Source of the DNA: Rhizobium leguminosarum
GTDB lineage: Bacteria > Pseudomonadota > Alphaproteobacteria > Rhizobiales > Rhizobiaceae
Assembly: GCF_004123835.1 (NCBI RefSeq)
Contig: NZ_MZMU01000002.1
Location: forward strand, 248,001-312,000
Length of the DNA: 64,000 nt
Direction of reading: 5' to 3'
A program made the position numbers and the translations under genes. Below are positions 60,731 to 64,000 of this stretch, one piece after another. Under the pieces are notes generated by a model, which saw nothing but the letters and a program-made list of their open reading frames with translations, did not search any database and was not told where the DNA came from. Numbering within the stretch: the stretch's first letter is position 1; each line of letters opens with the position of its first letter.

Positions 60731-62608
60731 ATGAAGCGCCCGAGTATCAAGCAAGCCCTGATCTTAAAGCTGTCGATCATCAGCCTGTTCCTGGTTGGCC
60801 TGTCCTATGTCTCGCTGAGCACGATTTCGACACTTCGCGGCAATACTGAGCAGATCGGGACCTTCTGGATGCAGCGGCTTGTGACGGCTCGCGAGATCAA
60901 GGATGACTTCCTCGACCTGAAATTGGTCCATGCCCATTACCTCCTGGAGGATACAGCGGAGGAGCGGAATGTCGGGCAGCAACGAATCGATGCCGCCGTT
61001 GCCACGCTCGAGAAAGTTGTCGCCGAATACGAAAAAGGCGTCCGCACCGAGCGGGGGCGCGAACTGATCAATCAGATCAAGCCGGAACTCGCCAAATATC
61101 GCGCGCTGGCAGAGCAGATGATTGCGTTTGAAAATGACGGAAAGACGCCTGAAGCAATCCGCTTCTTCAAGGAAAATATGGAGCCACAAGCCGAGCTGGT
61201 GAACAAGGCGGTGGCAGATCTGGCTGCTTTTATTCTCAGCCAGGCCGAAGGCTTTGTGGCCGCGAGCGGTGCTTCCGCACAATCCGCTTTCATGCTGACG
61301 GCCACGATCGCAGCGCTGGCCGTGCTTCTTGCCGTGGCCGGCATCTTCTTTGCCATTTCGGGCATCGCCAGCCCAATCCGAAGCATCGCCTCCGCTATGA
61401 GGCGCTTGTCGGATGGCGATCTTGACAGCGATATTCCCTATGCCGGTCGCGCCGACGAAGTCGGCGAGATGGCCGGCGCGGTTGAAATCTTTCGGCAGAA
61501 TGCTCTCAACGTCGTCAGGCTCGAGAAGGAAGCCGCCGAATCCCGCAGCGAGAGCGAGGCAGCGCGCGCCGCAGCCCAGCAGCGCGCCGAACGCGAGGCG
61601 GAACAATTGCGCTTCGCGACCACAACATTGGGCGAAGGCCTCCGGCGGCTTGCATCAGGTGACATATCCTTCCAGCTTTCGGAGCAATTTGCGGCCGAAT
61701 ACGAAGCCTTGCGCGAAGACTTTAACGCTTCGCTCCGTCAATTGGGCGCGACGATCGGCGCCGTGCTCGAGACGGTATACAGCATCGATAATGGTACCGG
61801 TGAGATTGCATCTGCCGCGCAGGATCTTTCCAAGCGTACCGAACAACAAGCCGCCTCTCTCGAGGAGACGGCCGCAGCCCTGGAAGAGATCACGTCGAAT
61901 GTGACGATGGCGACCAAACGCACCGAGGAGGCGCGCAATGTCGCCAAAGAAGCCGATATCAGCGCTCAGCGGTCGGCAGCGGTCGTCTCGGAGGCGGAAG
62001 GGGCCATGCGACGCATCGAGGACAGTTCACAGCAGATTTCGAACATCATCGGTGCAATTGATGAAATCGCCTTTCAGACCAACCTCCTGGCGCTGAATGC
62101 CGGCGTTGAGGCTGCCCGTGCGGGTGAGGCGGGCAAGGGTTTTGCCGTTGTCGCCCAGGAAGTCCGTGAGCTCGCACAGCGTGCCGCTCAAGCGGCCAAG
62201 GAAATCAAAGGCTTTATTCAAAAGTCATCCGCCGATGTGGAAAATGGCGTGAAACTGGTTCTTGAAACCGGAACCTCGCTCAAGTCGATCGGTGAGCACG
62301 TTGTCCAGATCAACCAACTCATGGATGCGATTGCCACATCGGCGCGCGAGCAGTCGACTGGACTTGCCGAGATCAATACGGCCGTCAATCAAATGGACCA
62401 GGCGACCCAGCAAAATGCGGCAATGGTCGAGCAATCGACGGCTGCCGTTGCCTCATTGTCCTCCGAGGCAGGCCGCCTGCGGGATCTGGTCAACCAGTTT
62501 CAATTGGACGGCGACAAAAGCGCGGCGGACGGGCAGCGCAGCGGACGGGTCTTTGAAGGCAACAGGCCAATCCACTTGGTCGCTTCGCGGCGCGTGACGC
62601 AAAGATGA
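60731..62608 (+). CDS. Methyl-accepting chemotaxis protein
   Basis: A 625-residue receptor. The start at 60731 has GAGGAGA six bases upstream and begins with a membrane span (ILKLSIISLFLVGLSYVSL). The periplasmic part (about 35-190) is helical, like four-helix-bundle sensors. The second span is AALAVLLAVAGIFFAISGIA, followed by HAMP regions (SIASAMRRLSDGDLDSDIPY) and a linker coiled coil. The signalling domain (about 400-600) has the hairpin tip IDEIAFQTNLLALNAGVEAA. No CheR-binding pentapeptide is at the end (RRVTQR). Ligand unknown. Confidence 0.92.
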   Translation: MKRPSIKQALILKLSIISLFLVGLSYVSLSTISTLRGNTEQIGTFWMQRLVTAREIKDDFLDLKLVHAHYLLEDTAEERNVGQQRIDAAVATLEKVVAEYEKGVRTERGRELINQIKPELAKYRALAEQMIAFENDGKTPEAIRFFKENMEPQAELVNKAVADLAAFILSQAEGFVAASGASAQSAFMLTATIAALAVLLAVAGIFFAISGIASPIRSIASAMRRLSDGDLDSDIPYAGRADEVGEMAGAVEIFRQNALNVVRLEKEAAESRSESEAARAAAQQRAEREAEQLRFATTTLGEGLRRLASGDISFQLSEQFAAEYEALREDFNASLRQLGATIGAVLETVYSIDNGTGEIASAAQDLSKRTEQQAASLEETAAALEEITSNVTMATKRTEEARNVAKEADISAQRSAAVVSEAEGAMRRIEDSSQQISNIIGAIDEIAFQTNLLALNAGVEAARAGEAGKGFAVVAQEVRELAQRAAQAAKEIKGFIQKSSADVENGVKLVLETGTSLKSIGEHVVQINQLMDAIATSAREQSTGLAEINTAVNQMDQATQQNAAMVEQSTAAVASLSSEAGRLRDLVNQFQLDGDKSAADGQRSGRVFEGNRPIHLVASRRVTQR

Positions 62609-62675
62609 AGCACAACCGACTCCAGATCGAATACACGAGATAACTTGAATGCCGTCCTGATGATTGCCGAGCATA

Positions 62676-62777
62676 TGCATCCAGCGGTTCCAGTCGCGTT
62701 CGTTCCCGGAGCACTGGCCAGAGAGCGATTTCACTGCCGGCAGGTTGGTTTCTGATTGCTGCATGGATCCAGTATGT
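62676..62777. repeat. Direct repeat, copy B (fragment of a second vbsP)
   Basis: Same orientation as copy A. On the minus strand an ATG at 62764 reads MQQSETNLPAVK and later ERDWNRWMH, against MQHSENQPADIE and GGDWNRWMQ in vbsP. After about 30 codons similarity stops, so it is a dead 5' fragment. It lies just after the chemotaxis receptor gene. Confidence 0.82.
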
Positions 62778-62788
62778 GGCCGTTCCGG

Positions 62789-63337
62789 CTATTCGGCCGG
62801 CGTCACGCGGGTCCAGAACGCGTTGAACACGACCGAATCGAAGAAGGCCGAGGCGCGGACGATACGGCCGTCGCGCATGTCGAGGAACCAGGCATAGGTG
62901 TTGGCGTAGGGCTCCCCGTCGCGGGCGATGCCGCGGGCGTCGAAAAAGACGATCACAGTGTCGCCGTCGGCATAGACGTTGCGGATCGCGGGCTTCAGCG
63001 GCGCCTTCATGCGGGCATTAAACGGGCGGATCACTTCGCGTAAAAACGCCTCGCGACTGGGATAGGTCTTCGATGCCAGCGAATAGCCCTCGATCGTCCA
63101 GCGGGCGTCGTCGGCGAGGAGGTCATAAGGGCTGCCTGTGCCGGCCGCCCACGCTTCAAAGCCAGCCTCGACGGTCGTCTTGTTGCGGCGTTCGGTTTCG
63201 GTCAGCGTCTGCGGTGCAGCGCGCGCTTCCAGCCCACCCAGAGCCAATATGGTGGCGGCGATGCCGAGGGCAGCGTTGAAGATGCGGCGGACAAAGGATT
63301 CCTGGCTGCGGACTGTTGCGGTTGCGGTGGTGGACAT
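62789..63337 (-). CDS. Exported SnoaL-like (NTF2-fold) protein
   Basis: A 182-residue protein with an N-terminal signal or membrane segment (FNAALGIAATILALGGLEARA) and a SnoaL/NTF2-like domain (about 50-180): FEAWAAGTGSPYDLLADDAR, TIEGYSLASKTYPSREAF, TVIVFFDARGIARDGEPY and YAWFLDMRDGRIVRASAFFD. The ATG at 63337 has GGAGG before it. Such folds serve as small enzymes or ligand binders; no catalytic residues can be fixed. It is likely co-transcribed with the preceding dehydrogenase (81-bp gap). Confidence 0.78.
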   Translation of the reverse strand: MSTTATATVRSQESFVRRIFNAALGIAATILALGGLEARAAPQTLTETERRNKTTVEAGFEAWAAGTGSPYDLLADDARWTIEGYSLASKTYPSREAFLREVIRPFNARMKAPLKPAIRNVYADGDTVIVFFDARGIARDGEPYANTYAWFLDMRDGRIVRASAFFDSVVFNAFWTRVTPAE

Positions 63338-63418
63338 GGGTTCCTCCAAGGATCGGGTTGGTGGCGCGACACCCGCTGGCCGGGTGCCGCTTGCAGCGCT
63401 CGCCGCCAAAAACGCTGA

Positions 63419-64000
63419 TCAGATCTGGTTTTCCCAGGCTCTCAGCTGATGCTCCTTCAGCATGTCCTCGACCACCTTCGGAACCACGTTGCGGAACCTG
63501 CCGGTGTCGGCCGGGACGACGTCGATCATACGGTCGATCATTTCCTTCGGGTCCATCTTACCTTCGGGGGTGGCGAAGAAATCGTCGAAGCCCTTGCGCA
63601 GATCTGCGCGCTTGGTGAAGTTCTTGCTGTCGTCCAGCCAGCGGAACGGATTGTCGGCCATCGTTTCGTTGTAGCCGGTGTAGTAGGCGCCCGGATTGAT
63701 CGTCTGGATCTTGATGCCATAAGGGGCGAGTTCCTGCTGCAGCGCTTCGGCGATCGCTTCCAAAGCGTGCTTGGTGGAGACGTAGGTGCCCCAGTTGGCC
63801 GGAGTGAAGAGGCCGCCCATCGAGGACGTGAAGACCACCTTGCCCCTCTTGCGTTCGCGCACCCATTTCTGCACGACGCCCTGGGTCAGCACCAGCGGCA
63901 GGAAAACGTTGACTTCGTAGTTCTTTCGAACGAGCTCGATCGGGATTTCCCAAACCGGGCCGGCTTCGCCCATGCCGGCATTGTTCCAGAGGACGTCAAA
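63419..64000 (-). CDS. Short-chain dehydrogenase/reductase, N-terminus outside the window
   Basis: The 3' 193 codons of an SDR gene. From the window edge it reads FDVLWNNAGMGEAGP (NNAG motif), then FTSSMGGLFTPANW (catalytic Ser) and YVSTKHALEAIAEAL (YxxxK catalytic pair), INPGAYYTGYN and a C-terminal ~70 residues. The Rossmann GxxxGxG part lies outside. Substrate unknown. It precedes the SnoaL-like gene on the same strand. Confidence 0.9.
   Translation of the reverse strand, partial: FDVLWNNAGMGEAGPVWEIPIELVRKNYEVNVFLPLVLTQGVVQKWVRERKRGKVVFTSSMGGLFTPANWGTYVSTKHALEAIAEALQQELAPYGIKIQTINPGAYYTGYNETMADNPFRWLDDSKNFTKRADLRKGFDDFFATPEGKMDPKEMIDRMIDVVPADTGRFRNVVPKVVEDMLKEHQLRAWENQI

Noticed and set aside
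1..64000. CRISPR arrays, insertion sequences, rRNA, complete tRNAs, replication or transfer genes
   Set aside because: No regularly spaced repeats, transposase motifs, RNA-gene sequences or repABC/tra likeness were seen on either strand.

Overview
The window looks like part of a large plasmid or chromid of a Rhizobium of the R. etli / R. leguminosarum type. The reasons are direct: panC-panB sit next to an oxyR-katG pair, an arrangement known from R. etli/R. leguminosarum plasmids; a complete vicibactin-type (vbs) siderophore cluster with its own ECF sigma factor is present; RirA-type iron boxes (TGA-N9-TCA) and a ROSE RNA thermometer are readable; and coding regions are mostly GC-rich with many short palindromic intergenic repeats. 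No rRNA, tRNA, CRISPR array, insertion sequence, replication gene or conjugation gene was seen. Species and replicon are inferences.

Layout. 1-3.6 kb: start of katG, oxyR, panB, panC and a ProQ/FinO-type RNA-binding protein. 3.7-12.8 kb: a minus-strand sugar ABC operon (binding protein, two permeases, ROK regulator, isomerase, ATPase), then a Gfo/Idh oxidoreductase and a second ROK regulator. 12.9-22.6 kb: two small genes, then a second sugar ABC operon ending in a GH91 enzyme and a GH32 fructosidase, controlled by a divergent LacI regulator with three phased operators; this reads as a difructose anhydride III / inulin-derived fructoside pathway. 22.7-25.9 kb: a GH38 alpha-mannosidase whose promoter nearly duplicates that of the first ABC operon. 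26.0-30.7 kb: a Xre/RES toxin-antitoxin pair and a TetR regulator divergent from a GH3 beta-glucosidase. 30.8-36 kb: stress and envelope genes, several decayed (frameshifted Hsp20 behind a ROSE element, an internally deleted AI-2E transporter, a truncated DUF2267 gene), with an OmpA lipoprotein, an L,D-transpeptidase, an alpha/beta hydrolase and a CBS protein. 36-44.2 kb: an oligopeptide-type ABC operon with two DHDPS-family aldolases and a GntR regulator. 44.3-45.5 kb: a diguanylate cyclase.

45.9-60.3 kb is the iron region: TonB-dependent receptor and FhuF-like reductase (+), a GNAT acetyltransferase (-) that is a candidate VbsC, rpoI (+), vbsL-vbsD-vbsA (-), vbsG-vbsS-vbsO (+) and vbsP (-). 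The two vbs operons diverge from a shared intergenic region in which each carries TAAAC-N16-CGTCA, proposed as the RpoI promoter. The receptor and rpoI carry TGA-N9-TCA iron boxes. In the published model, low iron relieves RirA, RpoI is made, and RpoI then transcribes the synthesis genes: ornithine hydroxylation (VbsO), acylation (VbsA), activation on the synthetase (VbsS with VbsG, primed by VbsP), epimerisation (VbsL), acetylation (VbsC), trimerisation and cyclisation by the VbsS thioesterase, and probable export by VbsD.

60.3-64 kb: a methyl-accepting chemotaxis protein and a hydrolase remnant lie between two ~102-bp direct copies of the vbsP 5' end, followed by a SnoaL-like exported protein and a short-chain dehydrogenase cut by the window edge.
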